Origin: Stigonema ocellatum SAG 48.90 = DSM 106950 | Lineage (GTDB): Bacteria; Cyanobacteriota; Cyanobacteriia; Cyanobacteriales; Nostocaceae | Length of the DNA stretch: 64,000 nt | Direction: 5' to 3' | Assembly (NCBI GenBank): GCA_016903675.1 | Contig: JADQBA010000032.1 | Coordinates: forward strand, 6,425 to 70,424 | Part shown: piece after piece, positions 45,440 to 54,925 of the stretch | How the letters are laid out: the number at the start of each line of letters is the position of its first letter | How positions within the stretch are numbered: position 1 is the stretch's first letter | Position numbers and translations under genes: made by a program | The notes under the pieces: generated by a model | The model's database searches: none | Told to the model about the DNA's origin: nothing | What the model saw: only the letters and a program-made list of their open reading frames with translations

Positions 45440-45963
45440 TTTTTCGGAAGTTTATAATTATTAAAAATAAGGGTAATACCAATTCGTAATTCGTAATTCA
45501 TAATTCGTAATTCGTAATTAACAAATTCAGGTTGAAAAAATCTAAGTATCTGTAGGTGGGGCTATGCCCTACAAAACCGGGATGTGTAGGGCATAGCCCC
45601 ACCTACGTATATTTCAAAAATAAAATAATAGTCCTATATGATTCCTATACAATCCAACTCAATACTGCTCGGTTAAGATAATTATCCTGATCTCAAAACC
45701 CTGTAGAGATGCGATTAATCGCGTCTCTACAACCAGGATTTCCATCAAAAAAACCAAAACCAGCGTAGTATTGCAATCCTACTCTATTTTAAAATTCCCA
45801 CAATGACTTCAAAAGTAACTCTGAAACCAACTGAAGTTGAACTATTCTCCTGTCTTGTTTCACCCAAGACATTTTGAGGGGTGTAACGAGAGAATGAGGG
45901 TTCCAGGCGATTTTATCGGATGATTTAGCCACAGAACCTCAAATTTATGGGTTTGATGGTGCC
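45440..45963. repeat. Repeat-filled gap between two kinase genes
   Basis: attcgta units at 45479-45520 are a partial family C end. A long inverted repeat built on gtagggcatagccccacct lies at 45552-45607, next to atatttcaaa as at 18.3 kb. A second hairpin (tgtagagatgcgattaatcg core) lies at about 45703-45733. No gene is seen. Confidence 0.6.
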
Positions 45964-48264
45964 TCAAACCCTATTAACTTCGTAACCCCCTGAACGGTTA
46001 CTATCATTGACAACGGCAATCAAATTTAACACGGCTGCAACTAATTCGGATGAGTTAAGCGGCTTAGGTAAATGCATCCCAAACCCTGATAAGAGTGCTT
46101 GTTGCTGGTCATAATCTCTAGCAAAAGCAGTCAAGGCGATCGCGGGAATTTGTCCACCTTGTTCTGGTGTCCAAGTTCTCACTTGACGTATTAGCGCATA
46201 GCCATCCATATCAGGCATACTAATGTCGCTGATCAACACATCTGGTTTTGACTGTGCTAGTGCTTGTAATGCTTCAAATGCCGAAGATACCATGATGACT
46301 TCAGCGCCTTCTTGCTCTAATACGAAAGCAACAAAATTTCGCGAATCGGCATCATCATCAACAACTAAAACCTTTAACCCTTCTAGCATAGACACAGCGT
46401 CAGAGGGAGATGACCCGGAGATTTGTTTTGATCCGTTTTGGGTGTCCCCGTGTCCCCGTGTCCCCGTGTCCAATTCTTGCTCCCCTACTCCTGTGTTCAA
46501 CAGCAGCGGTAGCCTGACGACAAATGTTGCTCCCTGATCCTCACCAAGACTTTCTGCTTTGACGGTACCACCATGTATTTCCACTATATTGCGGACAATT
46601 GCTAGTCCCAGTCCTAATCCACCAAATTTTCTGGTAGTACTGCTATCTGCCTGTCGGAAATAATCAAACGCATAGGGCAAAAACTCAGCACTAATCCCCT
46701 TACCTGTATCCCTAACTGTGATTTGAGCATAAGCAGGAGCGAGCGATCGTTCTTCCCCACTCCCTACTCCCTCTTCCCCACTCCCTACTCCCCATTCCCC
46801 ACTCCCTTCTGCTGACAGTCGCACTTCCACCAAACCACCATGAGGTGTAAATTTGACGGCGTTGGAAAGGAGATTCCAGATAACTTGCTGCAAGCGGGTA
46901 GAATCACCCATAACTTGTCCTACATGCGGTTCAAATACTGTATTCACCTGAATCGACTTGGTTTCTGCCGCTAAACTTATTGTCTCTAGTGCGCTCAAGA
47001 TTATAGGTTCTAAGTTGACATTGGTAATATTCAGCGTCAGTTTGCCTTGTAAAATTTTGGAGATATCCAGCAAGTCATCAATGAGTTGAGCCTGTAGCTT
47101 AGCATTGCGTTCGATTGTCGAGAGCGCTTGAGCAGCCTTTGTTTGGTCAATCCTAGGGTTTTGCAACAACTTAGACCAGCCGAGTATGGCGTGAAGTGGG
47201 GTGCGTAGTTCGTGGGAGAGTACGGCGAAGAATTCATCTTTAATTCGATTGGCTGTTTCTGCTTTAGCTCGTGCTGCTTGTTCTAATTCCAGCAGGTTCG
47301 CACGTTCTTGCTGTATTTGTTTTTGTTCATGAATATCCGTACAGGTTCCAAACCACTTGACAACATGACCTTGCTCATCTTTGAGCGGTAAGCCTCGCGC
47401 TAGTTGCCAGCGATAGGAACCATCAGAAGCCCGTTTGAAGCGGTATTCATTTTCGTATAATGTACCACTTTTTACGGCACTAATCCACACCTCATAAGCA
47501 GGCTGTACGTCATCTGGATGCAATGCTAACAACCAACCAGAATCCAAGGACTGCTCCAATGTTAATCCAGTATATTCCGACCATTTGTAGTTAAAATAAT
47601 CACATTTACCTTCAGCATTCGTTGTCCATATGAGTTGGGGAATTGCCTCAGTCAAGTAACGATAGCGCTCCTCACTTTGTCGTAGCGCTTCTAAAACTCG
47701 CTGACGCTCAGCAATTTCCTGTCGTAGCTGCTCGTTAGTGTTGGTAATCTCGTTGGTGCGCACAGCGACCAACTCCTCGAGATGATTCTGGTATGTTCTT
47801 AGATCCTCCTCGATGCTTAACCGCTGTGCTATTTGTATTTGAAGTTCTTGGTTTACTAGTTCTAATTGAGCAGGACTCTTAAGTGCTAGAGCTTGTGGAA
47901 CTAAAGGCACAAGCTTTACTGCTGTCAGTAAAGATAATATTGCAGTTATGGCTTTGACTGACCCTGACACCCAATAGGTTGGATGCCAAAGTGTCCAAAT
48001 CTCTATTAGGTGAGTGGTGCCGCAAGCTACAATAAATACACTGAATAGCAGAAAAATCCAATGAAACGGTAGGTCTTTCCGCTTACGGACAAAGTAGAAT
48101 AGTGTCGTTGGGATAGAGTAATAAGCTATTGCAATGAGCGCGTCCGAGAGTAAGTGTAGCAAAACTAAGTCAGTTTTCCATAGGTAGCAATGTCCATGTG
48201 GAATAAACGGTCCTGAGCTTAAAAAATTAGTCCATATTTCTGACATAGGCTTTGACATACACAA
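45964..48264 (-). CDS. Ethylene-receptor-like hybrid histidine kinase
   Basis: The protein has 766 residues (an ATG at 48246 gives 760). Residues about 30-120 are three membrane helices of the ETR1 type: D41, Y48, I51, P52, I78, C81 and H85 match ETR1 D25, Y32, I35, P36, I62, C65 and H69 at a constant offset of 16. C and H bind copper in the plant receptor. PAS about 200-310, HisKA with H351 (LSHELRTP), HATPase about 450-590 (DTGKGIS, LGLGLAIV) and receiver about 630-755 with D680. Known: a cyanobacterial homolog in Synechocystis binds ethylene. Two repeat insertions are present (487-507 and about 594-615). The ATPase insertion could impair activity. Confidence 0.9.
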   Translation of the reverse strand: MCMSKPMSEIWTNFLSSGPFIPHGHCYLWKTDLVLLHLLSDALIAIAYYSIPTTLFYFVRKRKDLPFHWIFLLFSVFIVACGTTHLIEIWTLWHPTYWVSGSVKAITAILSLLTAVKLVPLVPQALALKSPAQLELVNQELQIQIAQRLSIEEDLRTYQNHLEELVAVRTNEITNTNEQLRQEIAERQRVLEALRQSEERYRYLTEAIPQLIWTTNAEGKCDYFNYKWSEYTGLTLEQSLDSGWLLALHPDDVQPAYEVWISAVKSGTLYENEYRFKRASDGSYRWQLARGLPLKDEQGHVVKWFGTCTDIHEQKQIQQERANLLELEQAARAKAETANRIKDEFFAVLSHELRTPLHAILGWSKLLQNPRIDQTKAAQALSTIERNAKLQAQLIDDLLDISKILQGKLTLNITNVNLEPIILSALETISLAAETKSIQVNTVFEPHVGQVMGDSTRLQQVIWNLLSNAVKFTPHGGLVEVRLSAEGSGEWGVGSGEEGVGSGEERSLAPAYAQITVRDTGKGISAEFLPYAFDYFRQADSSTTRKFGGLGLGLAIVRNIVEIHGGTVKAESLGEDQGATFVVRLPLLLNTGVGEQELDTGTRGHGDTQNGSKQISGSSPSDAVSMLEGLKVLVVDDDADSRNFVAFVLEQEGAEVIMVSSAFEALQALAQSKPDVLISDISMPDMDGYALIRQVRTWTPEQGGQIPAIALTAFARDYDQQQALLSGFGMHLPKPLNSSELVAAVLNLIAVVNDSNRSGGYEVNRV

Positions 48265-48517
48265 CTCTAGTTTTTTTATCCTACAGAAACTGCTACCTAA
48301 ATCCCCAATGGTTATACTGCAAACGGTTAAAAACTCTATCTATGGTAACCCCTCTCCAAACCTCTAAGCGAACTCGCTTTCTAGAGGCTTAAGAATTTAG
48401 TTTTTCACTACTAAAAAGTCAATTTCCTAGCCGTTTTGAGTATAACTTTCACATTAGTCATGCCATACCCTTTAAGAGGATGTTTTCTAAGTCCAAGCGT
48501 GATGTATCAAATACTTT

Positions 48518-48712
48518 AGGACTTACGCATTGACAGACATAACTAACTGTGGATTACCTCTCGTTACTGGGCTGCTGCCTTGTAATGGTCTTATGTCCGG
48601 CTCTGCCTCCCGATTTGACGGGAGGCAGCAGCCCACTTTGAAGAGCATTACAAGCCTAGGCTTGTAACGAGAGACATACATAGTTTATTCTTTTTGTCAA
48701 TGCGTAAGTCCT
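48518..48712. mobile_element. MITE-like element, family A, copy 4
   Basis: The ends aggacttacgcattgacag and gtcaatgcgtaagtcct are true inverse repeats of each other here, making this the cleanest copy. The interior has gaggcagcagccc blocks and ends with aatgcgtaagtcct. Confidence 0.6.
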
Positions 48713-49351
48713 AGATTCCTATATTAGCACCAGAAGACAAAGCCCAAAGAATAAGGCGACAGCCAAGAAGTTCTTAGGCAGATTTTGCATATCCATTGTA
48801 ATATTTACTGAGATAAGACCCTTTTGTATGTGATTTTTTATCTCGCGATTTAATTTGTACGCAAAGTTGATTTTTGGTTGTCTGCTGATCCAATTCAGTA
48901 CCTATTTTTCAGCTATAGAAATCCGTGGAGGAATTACAAACACCCGCCGCCCCCTTCGGGGAAAGTCAAAAGTCAAAAGTCAAAAGTCAAAATTAATACT
49001 TTTGACTTTTGACTTGATACTTTTGACTTCCGCGCAGCGGTTTGTCCCCCTTGTCCCCCTTCTCTCCCTTGTCCCCCAAGTTCGGATCTTAAATAGGATT
49101 GCTATAGTACAGTGGGTGTAGAAATAAAGCACCCATTCACTCATAAAAAAATATCTATAGATATAACTTAAGTCTGGTTAATATATATTAAAATACTTAA
49201 CAGTGCATACCTGGAGCAGTTAGCGATGAGCAGCAGCAACCCTTGTTTGCTGTTTTAGTGCTGCCTTAGGACATGTTTAACGCATCAATCGAACCCGACG
49301 ACATGAGACTAATTCTCAGGTCGGGCTGGTCATCCTAAGGAGGAACTCAAC
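48713..49351. other. Intergenic region upstream of the DUF4168 gene
   Basis: There is an aaagtca/ttttgac repeat pair at about 48964-49029 and a cccccttgtccccc block after it. From about 49100 the DNA is AT-rich and unique, consistent with a promoter region; a clear Shine-Dalgarno (aaggagg) lies at 49337-49343. No gene is supported, including the open frame at 48855, which translates repeats. Confidence 0.5.
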
Positions 49352-49921
49352 GTGCTAAAGCCACTTCTGACAGGTAGTTATGTTTTTGTTTTGTTGCTAG
49401 CCGGCAGCCTTTCGGCTCAAGCGCAAGTACCACAACCCCCATCTTCATCCTCTCAACCTCAAGCGCCAACAGCACCCCAAGGGAATCCATCCTCTCAACC
49501 TCGAGTGCCAACAGCACCCCAAGGGAATCCATCTTCTCAACCTCAAGCCCAGATTAGTCCAGACGAACTCCAAAAATTTGCGCGAAGCTTAAAACAGTTG
49601 CTAGCAATAGAAAAGGGGCTAAATCAGGAGATGGCACAAGTCGTCAGTAAGTCAGGAATGAGCCAAGAACGATTTTCTGAAATCTATCAGGCACAGAAAA
49701 ATCCTTCAACTCAGCCAAAAACAGCCATTACCTCACAAGAAAAGCAGCAATTTCAGAAAACCTTCACCAAACTGGGAGAGATTCAGCAAAAGGGTCAGTC
49801 AAAGATGGAGCAAGTCGTTAAGAAGGAAGGGCTAGATCCAGCACGCTTCAATCAAATTCTTGTCACTGTCAGACAAGATCCCACACTCCTGCAAAAAGTG
49901 CGGCAGATGATCCAGAGTTAG
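49352..49921 (+). CDS. DUF4168-like secreted protein
   Basis: The protein has 189 residues. A signal peptide (about 1-24, ending SAQAQ) is followed by a Pro/Gln/Ser-rich segment with a 14-residue unit (SSQPQAPTAPQGNP) repeated. About 70-189 hold two related helical halves: ISPDELQKFARSLKQL and ITSQEKQQFQKTFTKL, each followed by a QERFSEIYQAQ/DPARFNQILVT helix, as in DUF4168. The ATG is set by aaggagg 9 bases upstream. It is likely periplasmic; the function is unknown. Confidence 0.8.
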   Translation: MLKPLLTGSYVFVLLLAGSLSAQAQVPQPPSSSSQPQAPTAPQGNPSSQPRVPTAPQGNPSSQPQAQISPDELQKFARSLKQLLAIEKGLNQEMAQVVSKSGMSQERFSEIYQAQKNPSTQPKTAITSQEKQQFQKTFTKLGEIQQKGQSKMEQVVKKEGLDPARFNQILVTVRQDPTLLQKVRQMIQS

Positions 49922-49939
49922 TATGGCTATTTTATCATA

Positions 49940-50100
49940 GCTGTTTTTCATTGAGTGGAATACAGTTGACTTCTCCCGGCTTTAAAAAGACCGGGATTCT
50001 AAACGGATGTTACTACGTGGTCTAAAGACACACTTCGTAACTTTCTACGAAATGTTTTCTTTAGATCATGAAATAAATCATACCGATGCGGGACAGTCAA
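49940..50100 (-). ncRNA. Possible omega RNA overlapping the tnpB 3' end
   Basis: TnpB proteins use a guide RNA transcribed from the tnpB 3' end through the right element end. Here the region just past the stop has an 8-bp-stem hairpin (tcccggct / accggga) on the same strand as tnpB. The guide part would be the flanking sequence beyond about 49955. This is placed by analogy, not by a covariance match. Confidence 0.35.
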
Positions 50101-51390
50101 AGTTCCCCTACACACCTTAACTAGGACAAGTCCTAGCTGTGTGGCTACTTTTTTCGCGATGTTGGCTGCACCATTGCAGTCTGCATTCACGACAAAACCT
50201 TTTTTGGTTTTGAACAAACCGCGTTCAACTCTTTCACCTGACGATTCCCAACATGTGGGTTTTTCACCATATTTCGGTAGGAAGTCATCATCCAGAAAAG
50301 ACGCCTTGGAGGTGTAAGACTCCTCTGTTGTTGTTAGCTTAATCCCATACTCAGGACAAAGTTGCTTGAGACGTTCAATCAATCTTCCCGTCGGGATGAC
50401 AACAAAGTTTTGATTGTTCCGTTTCCCTAAATTAATCCCGTCTTTTTGTCCTTTGTTCCAGCCAATTACTATGTTACCTATGCGGTCATTAAGGCAACGA
50501 TTGATAATGAATCTAGCAGCTTTGTTAATCGCATCACGCATTTGGTTATTGCGCTTAAGCTGGATTCTGTCTAGATTAGAATCCCAGTAAAACTCAGGCT
50601 TACCTTGCTTATATTTGGCAACTAATCGAGCATAACCTTGGTTCATTGACCTAAGCCGTCTTCCATCAATGATGAAACTTTCGCCCAAAGTAGAAACACC
50701 TGTTAACCAATTATTTCCGCCGTGGTCAAAACTCCAAGCTTGGGTGTAATCAAGATTTGGGTTCACAACGATTACCGACTTACCATCGTCAATCACCCAA
50801 TCAATCCATAACTCACCGAAGTTGGGTCTGACTGTTACTTCTTTTATCCAATCAGAATCAATAAATTCAGGTAGAAAAAGTTTAACATCTGTAATCAATT
50901 CTGGTTTAGTTTCTCGACTGATAGGAGGAATTATGTACCCTTCAACGTATCTCAAGAGTTGAGAGGGAAAAGTCACAGCAGCCAATCCTCCCTTTTTTCT
51001 GTACTGTGGTAATGACGGTCTATCGCCTCCTAAGAGATAGTAAAGATTGACCAAGCCATTATAACCAGTAATAGATTCAGCTACAGTTTTCAAAGTCTGT
51101 TGAGCAGCCTGAGCCGCCATTGCTTTATAGTGCGGGTTATCCTTTAGGATTTTATCAAGTTCGGGATAGGTTGTAGTCGATTTGTAAATCTTCCAACCTT
51201 GCCGAAGCTCGTCACCACGCCAATAAGTTGTAAAAGCATTTTCTTGCTCTTTTAGCCATGAGTAATATTTCTGTTTTGTTTCGTAAATTGCACAATTGAT
51301 TAGACTATTGGCGTGTTGACATTGGTCAATCCAGAATGCCTTTTCTTCATCTGTGAAATTAGCTTTTACTGTTATTGTTCTAAGCACCAA
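49999..51390 (-). CDS. tnpB: TnpB (IS605 OrfB-type RNA-guided nuclease), without a zinc ribbon
   Basis: The protein has 463 residues. RuvC residues are D222 (FDHGGNN), E357 (TTEES) and D404 (NADCNGAANI). WNKGQKDGINLGKRNNQ lies between. The CxxC...CxxC zinc ribbon usually found between the second and third RuvC motifs is absent; that stretch reads SSGERVERGLFKTKKG. It lacks a helix-turn-helix Zn feature that I can see. The other acidic residues are intact, so nuclease activity is possible. Starts and SD: the ATG at 51390 has gaaggagg upstream on its strand. Confidence 0.85.
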   Translation of the reverse strand: MVLRTITVKANFTDEEKAFWIDQCQHANSLINCAIYETKQKYYSWLKEQENAFTTYWRGDELRQGWKIYKSTTTYPELDKILKDNPHYKAMAAQAAQQTLKTVAESITGYNGLVNLYYLLGGDRPSLPQYRKKGGLAAVTFPSQLLRYVEGYIIPPISRETKPELITDVKLFLPEFIDSDWIKEVTVRPNFGELWIDWVIDDGKSVIVVNPNLDYTQAWSFDHGGNNWLTGVSTLGESFIIDGRRLRSMNQGYARLVAKYKQGKPEFYWDSNLDRIQLKRNNQMRDAINKAARFIINRCLNDRIGNIVIGWNKGQKDGINLGKRNNQNFVVIPTGRLIERLKQLCPEYGIKLTTTEESYTSKASFLDDDFLPKYGEKPTCWESSGERVERGLFKTKKGFVVNADCNGAANIAKKVATQLGLVLVKVCRGTLTVPHRYDLFHDLKKTFRRKLRSVSLDHVVTSV

Positions 51391-51454
51391 GTCTTTCCTC
51401 CTTCCTCATACAATAGTAGAAGCAACAGCCCTTGTCAACAGGTCTTGAGAGGAA

Positions 51455-51868
51455 ATGGCTAAATTATCACCAGAAGATCATGAGTACAGACGTACTGAGA
51501 GTTCCGTCTCTTCAATCAATTATCATTTCGTATTTATACCTAAACGCCGCCGACCTGTACTAATTAAGGATGTAGCTAGAAGGTTGCAAGAGATTATTTT
51601 TGAATTAGTGAAAGAACACAATTGGAGGTTGATTGCACTTGAAATCATGCCAGACCATGTACACTTGTTTCTTAACACGCCTACGGATGAGTCGCCAGCT
51701 CAAATAGCTAAATGGGTAAAAGGACGGGCATCACATCATCTAAGGAAAGAATTCCCAGAGCTATTGAAACTACCAGCCTTATGGACACCGACCTATTTTG
51801 TAGCATCAACAGGTCAAGTGAGTAGCGAAGTGGTGAAGAGGTACATCGAGAATCAGCGAGGGAAATAA
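51455..51868 (+). CDS. tnpA: TnpA (IS200/IS605 Y1 HUH transposase)
   Basis: The protein has 137 residues. MPDHVHLFL is the HUH motif that holds the metal, and VVKRYIENQRG contains the catalytic Tyr. YHFVFIPKRRRPVL is the conserved N-terminal strand. The enzyme nicks and joins single-stranded DNA at the element ends. All key residues are present, so it appears functional. It is divergent from tnpB in the same element. Confidence 0.93.
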   Translation: MAKLSPEDHEYRRTESSVSSINYHFVFIPKRRRPVLIKDVARRLQEIIFELVKEHNWRLIALEIMPDHVHLFLNTPTDESPAQIAKWVKGRASHHLRKEFPELLKLPALWTPTYFVASTGQVSSEVVKRYIENQRGK

Positions 51869-51965
51869 AAATCAGGTAAACTCCGGGTTAAAACCGAGAA
51901 GTCGGATTTCCACCCCCGGTTAGAAACGCGGGGGTTATCATCCGACCGTATTATCCTGATATTTT

Positions 51966-51993
51966 GTAGGGGCACAGCATTGCTGTGCCCCTA
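51966..51993. repeat. Small palindrome in the IS605-crtP gap
   Basis: gtaggggcacagca pairs exactly with tgctgtgcccctac. It is one of a class of short hairpins scattered in this window and could end readthrough from the IS. Confidence 0.6.
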
Positions 51994-52135
51994 CGACGTG
52001 TTGTATGCTATTTTTTTTGTCAATAATCAAGTTATTTGGAGAAGCGAGTTTACAACCACTGCTAAATGTAACAGATTGCAACGTATAATGAAAACGAGAA
52101 AACAATTAAGAAATATTGAAGAGCAGTAAGGTTAA

Positions 52136-53575
52136 ATGCGAGTAGCGATCGCGGGAGCGGGTTTAGCAGGACTTTCCTGTGCTAAATATCTTACCGATGC
52201 AGGTCATACCCCCATTGTCTTGGAAAGCCGAGACACACTGGGGGGTCTGGTGGCAGCATGGAAAGATGCAGACGGAGACTGGTACGAAACAGGGCTGCAT
52301 GTCTTTTTTGGGGCGTATCCCAATATGTTGCAGCTCTTAAAAGAATTGGGTATTGAAGATCGCTTACAGTGGAAACAACACACTATGATCTTCAATCAAC
52401 CGGAAAAACCAGGAACTTACAGTAGATTTGATTTTCCCGACTTGCCAGCACCATTGAATGGCATCGTGGCAATTTTGCGGAACAATGATATGCTGACCTG
52501 GAGCGAGAAAATCCAGTTGGCTAAAGGATTGCTTCCAGCCATGATTCGGGGTCAACAGTATGTTGAAAAGACAGATAAATACACATTTTCTGAATGGCTC
52601 AAGCACCAAGGCGTCAGCGATGAGGTACAACAGGATATCTTTATCGCTGCATCCAAGTCGCTTAACTTCATTAATCCGGACGAGATTTCGGCGGTCGTTC
52701 TACTAACCGCCCTCAGAGCTTTTCTCCAAGAGAAAAACGGCTCAAAAATGGCTTTTCTGGATGGTTCACCTACGGAGCGATTGTGTAGTCCGCTAGAAGA
52801 TTACATTACCGCACGCGGTGGGGAAATCCGATTAAAAGCGCCATTGAAAGAAATTTTGACAGACGCTGATGGCACAGTTAGCGGCTTCTTGATTCGGGGG
52901 TTAGATGGAGCAGAAGATGAAGTGTTAACGGCTGACTTGTACATCTCGGCAATGTCAGTTGACTGCTTGAAGGTCATGCTACCACCAGCTTGGAAGCACA
53001 TGGAGTATTTCCAAAAACTGGAAGGGTTGGAAGGTGTACCAGTGATAAACTTACAACTGTGGTTTGACCGGAAACTGACAGATATTGATCAGTTATTATT
53101 TTCCCGCTCGTCTTTGCTGAGTGTTTATGCTGATATGAGTAATACTTGTAGAGGATACGCAGACCCAAATCGCTCAATGTTGGAATTGGTTCTCGCACCA
53201 GCACAAGATTGGATCTCAAAATCCGAAACAGAAATTTTACAGGTGACCCTAGCGGAGTTGCAAAAACTTTTCCCCACACATTTTGGGGAAGATAATCCAG
53301 CAAAATTGCTGAAATATCATGTAGTGAAAACGCCGCGTTCCGTTTACAAAGCAACTCCTGGCTGTCAACAGTGGCGTCCTGACCAGAAAACCCCCATTGC
53401 TAATTTTTATTTGGCAGGAAGTTACACTATGCAACGTTTCTTGGGAAGTATGGAAGGTGCCGTACTTTCTGGTAAGCTGACAGCGCAGGCGATCGCCGTT
53501 GCATACCCATTGGCAAATGCTTCCAGCCTGCAAATGCAAACCCTTCAGTCTGCAACGAATGCTGCAACTGCCTGA
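52136..53575 (+). CDS. crtP: 15-cis-phytoene desaturase (plant type)
   Basis: The protein has 479 residues. MRVAIAGAGLAGLSCAKYL is the FAD-binding start; LESRDTLGGLVAAW, ETGLHVFFGAYPN and the C-terminal NFYLAGSYTMQRFLGSMEGAVLSGK are CrtP/PDS blocks. The enzyme inserts two double bases into phytoene, giving zeta-carotene, with plastoquinone as acceptor, at thylakoid membranes. The next gene, crtB, overlaps it by 17 bp, giving an operon for the first two carotenoid steps. Confidence 0.96.
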   Translation: MRVAIAGAGLAGLSCAKYLTDAGHTPIVLESRDTLGGLVAAWKDADGDWYETGLHVFFGAYPNMLQLLKELGIEDRLQWKQHTMIFNQPEKPGTYSRFDFPDLPAPLNGIVAILRNNDMLTWSEKIQLAKGLLPAMIRGQQYVEKTDKYTFSEWLKHQGVSDEVQQDIFIAASKSLNFINPDEISAVVLLTALRAFLQEKNGSKMAFLDGSPTERLCSPLEDYITARGGEIRLKAPLKEILTDADGTVSGFLIRGLDGAEDEVLTADLYISAMSVDCLKVMLPPAWKHMEYFQKLEGLEGVPVINLQLWFDRKLTDIDQLLFSRSSLLSVYADMSNTCRGYADPNRSMLELVLAPAQDWISKSETEILQVTLAELQKLFPTHFGEDNPAKLLKYHVVKTPRSVYKATPGCQQWRPDQKTPIANFYLAGSYTMQRFLGSMEGAVLSGKLTAQAIAVAYPLANASSLQMQTLQSATNAATA

Positions 53576-54491
53576 ATCCCCCCCATGCATGAAAACGCCG
53601 ATTTCTGTAGACGAGTCTTACCAACTGTGTCGTCAGCTTATAGTAAAGTATTCCACGACTTTTTACGTCGGCACTTTACTGATCAACAAGCAAAAACGTC
53701 CCGCTATTTGGGCCATTTACGCTTGGTGTCGCCGTACAGATGAACTCGTGGATGGTCCTGCTGCTACTATGACTACACCAGAAACCCTAGACCTATGGGA
53801 GCAGCAACTGGAATCCATTTTTGCAAGGCGTCCAGTAGATAATTTCGATGTAGCTTTGGTAGATACCATCCAGCGTTTCCCAATGGACATCCAGCCATTT
53901 CGGGATATGATTGCTGGTCAGCGTATGGATTTATACCGGAGTCGCTACGAAACCTTTGAAGAGTTATACCAGTACTGTTACCGCGTTGCAGGCACTGTCG
54001 GCTTGATGTCAACGGCGGTGATGGGCATCGATACCTCCCTAAACACAGCTCCGTGGAATCGCTATCAACCGCCGTATATTCCCAGTCAAGAAGCGATTAC
54101 CCTGGGAATTGCTAATCAACTCACTAACATCTTGCGGGATGTGGGGGAGGATGCACGGCGGGGGCGGATTTATATACCCCTAGAAGACTTGGCGCGATTC
54201 AATTATAGCGAGCAAGACTTGTTCAAAGGAATAGTGGATGAGCGCTGGCGCTCTCTGATGCGCTTCCAAATCCAACGGGCACGCCAATTTTATACCAAGT
54301 CAGAAAAGGGCATTAGTTACCTATCTGTCGATGCCCGTTTACCCGTGTGGGCATCCCTGATGCATTACAGTCGCATTTTGAGCGTAATTGAACGCAATGA
54401 TTATGATGTGTTCAATCAACGTGCCTACGTACCTCAGTGGCAAAAGTTACGTAGTCTCCCAGCGGCTTGGCTGCGATCGCAAGTGTTATGA
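53559..54491 (+). CDS. crtB: Phytoene synthase
   Basis: The protein has 310 residues from the ATG at 53559 (MLQLPESPP is a usual start of this family in cyanobacteria as I recall); other candidate starts are 53499 and 53589. RRTDELVDGPAA and NILRDVGEDARRGRIYIP are the two Asp-rich prenyl-binding motifs. It condenses two geranylgeranyl diphosphates to phytoene. It is translationally coupled to crtP. The hairpin at 54542-54566 is a candidate terminator. Confidence 0.95.
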   Translation: MLQLPESPPCMKTPISVDESYQLCRQLIVKYSTTFYVGTLLINKQKRPAIWAIYAWCRRTDELVDGPAATMTTPETLDLWEQQLESIFARRPVDNFDVALVDTIQRFPMDIQPFRDMIAGQRMDLYRSRYETFEELYQYCYRVAGTVGLMSTAVMGIDTSLNTAPWNRYQPPYIPSQEAITLGIANQLTNILRDVGEDARRGRIYIPLEDLARFNYSEQDLFKGIVDERWRSLMRFQIQRARQFYTKSEKGISYLSVDARLPVWASLMHYSRILSVIERNDYDVFNQRAYVPQWQKLRSLPAAWLRSQVL

Positions 54492-54541
54492 GTATTGTTA
54501 GTTGTTAGTGGTTGGTTGTTGGTTGTTGATAATCAACAAGT

Positions 54542-54566
54542 AGGGGCGCAATGCCTTGCGCCCGTA
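54542..54566. terminator. Hairpin downstream of crtB
   Basis: taggggcgcaa and ttgcgcccgta form an imperfect stem around a short loop. There is no long T-run, so it may be a repeat rather than a true terminator. A ttgttag/ttggttg repeat lies just before it. Confidence 0.35.
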
Positions 54567-54627
54567 CTACTAAAATTAACTATTGACATCCACTTTAAAG
54601 TCTGATAAGATTACTTATCATCACCTT

Positions 54628-54714
54628 GGAGAGGTGGCTGAGTGGACGAAAGCGGCAGATTGCTAATCTGTTAGGGGATTTATCCCCTCGAGGGTTCGAA
54701 TCCCTCCTTCTCCG
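54628..54714 (+). tRNA. tRNA-Ser (GCT)
   Basis: The 87-nt sequence folds into a type II tRNA: acceptor ggagagg against cttctcc, D-loop ggctgagtggacgaaagcgg, anticodon arm cagattGCTaatctg, a long variable arm (ttaggggatttatcccctcg) and ggttcgaatcc in the T arm. The long variable arm and the GCT anticodon identify serine (AGC/AGT codons). CCA is not encoded. Confidence 0.97.
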
Positions 54715-54719
54715 TTTTT

Positions 54720-54831
54720 GAAAGTTAGGAGTTAGGAATTAGGAGTTAGGAGTTAGGAGTTAGGAGTTAGGAATTAATTCATAATTCATAACTCATAACT
54801 CCTCACTCATAACTCCTCACTCCTAAGTAAT
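54720..54831. repeat. Heptamer repeats (agttagg / aactcct)
   Basis: gagttag units at 54722-54770 face inverse aactcct units at 54785-54825. The rest of the gap to 54925 is AT-rich with a possible promoter for the next gene. Confidence 0.75.
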
Positions 54832-54925
54832 TTACTCCTTTGGAACGATGAAAGATTAAACTTATATCTAATTAAGTAGAAATCTGGATTTTAGACTCTA
54901 TATATAGGAGGAGTGAAAGAAATAT

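Larger units (their letters stand above)
49955..51945. mobile_element. IS200/IS605-family element with divergent tnpA and tnpB
   Basis: The tnpB gene (minus strand) and tnpA gene (plus strand) are divergent, with 64 bp between starts. Subterminal hairpins flank them: tcccggctttaaaaagaccg at about 49974-49993 beyond the tnpB 3' end, and a ccccc-ggttagaaacg-cggggg structure at about 51913-51938 beyond tnpA. These are expected of single-stranded-transposing IS605 elements, which lack inverted terminal repeats. Exact ends cannot be set without an empty site. Confidence 0.75.

Noticed and set aside
48855..49121. Possible 88-residue gene
   Set aside because: It translates aaagtca repeats and flanking debris, with no ribosome binding site.
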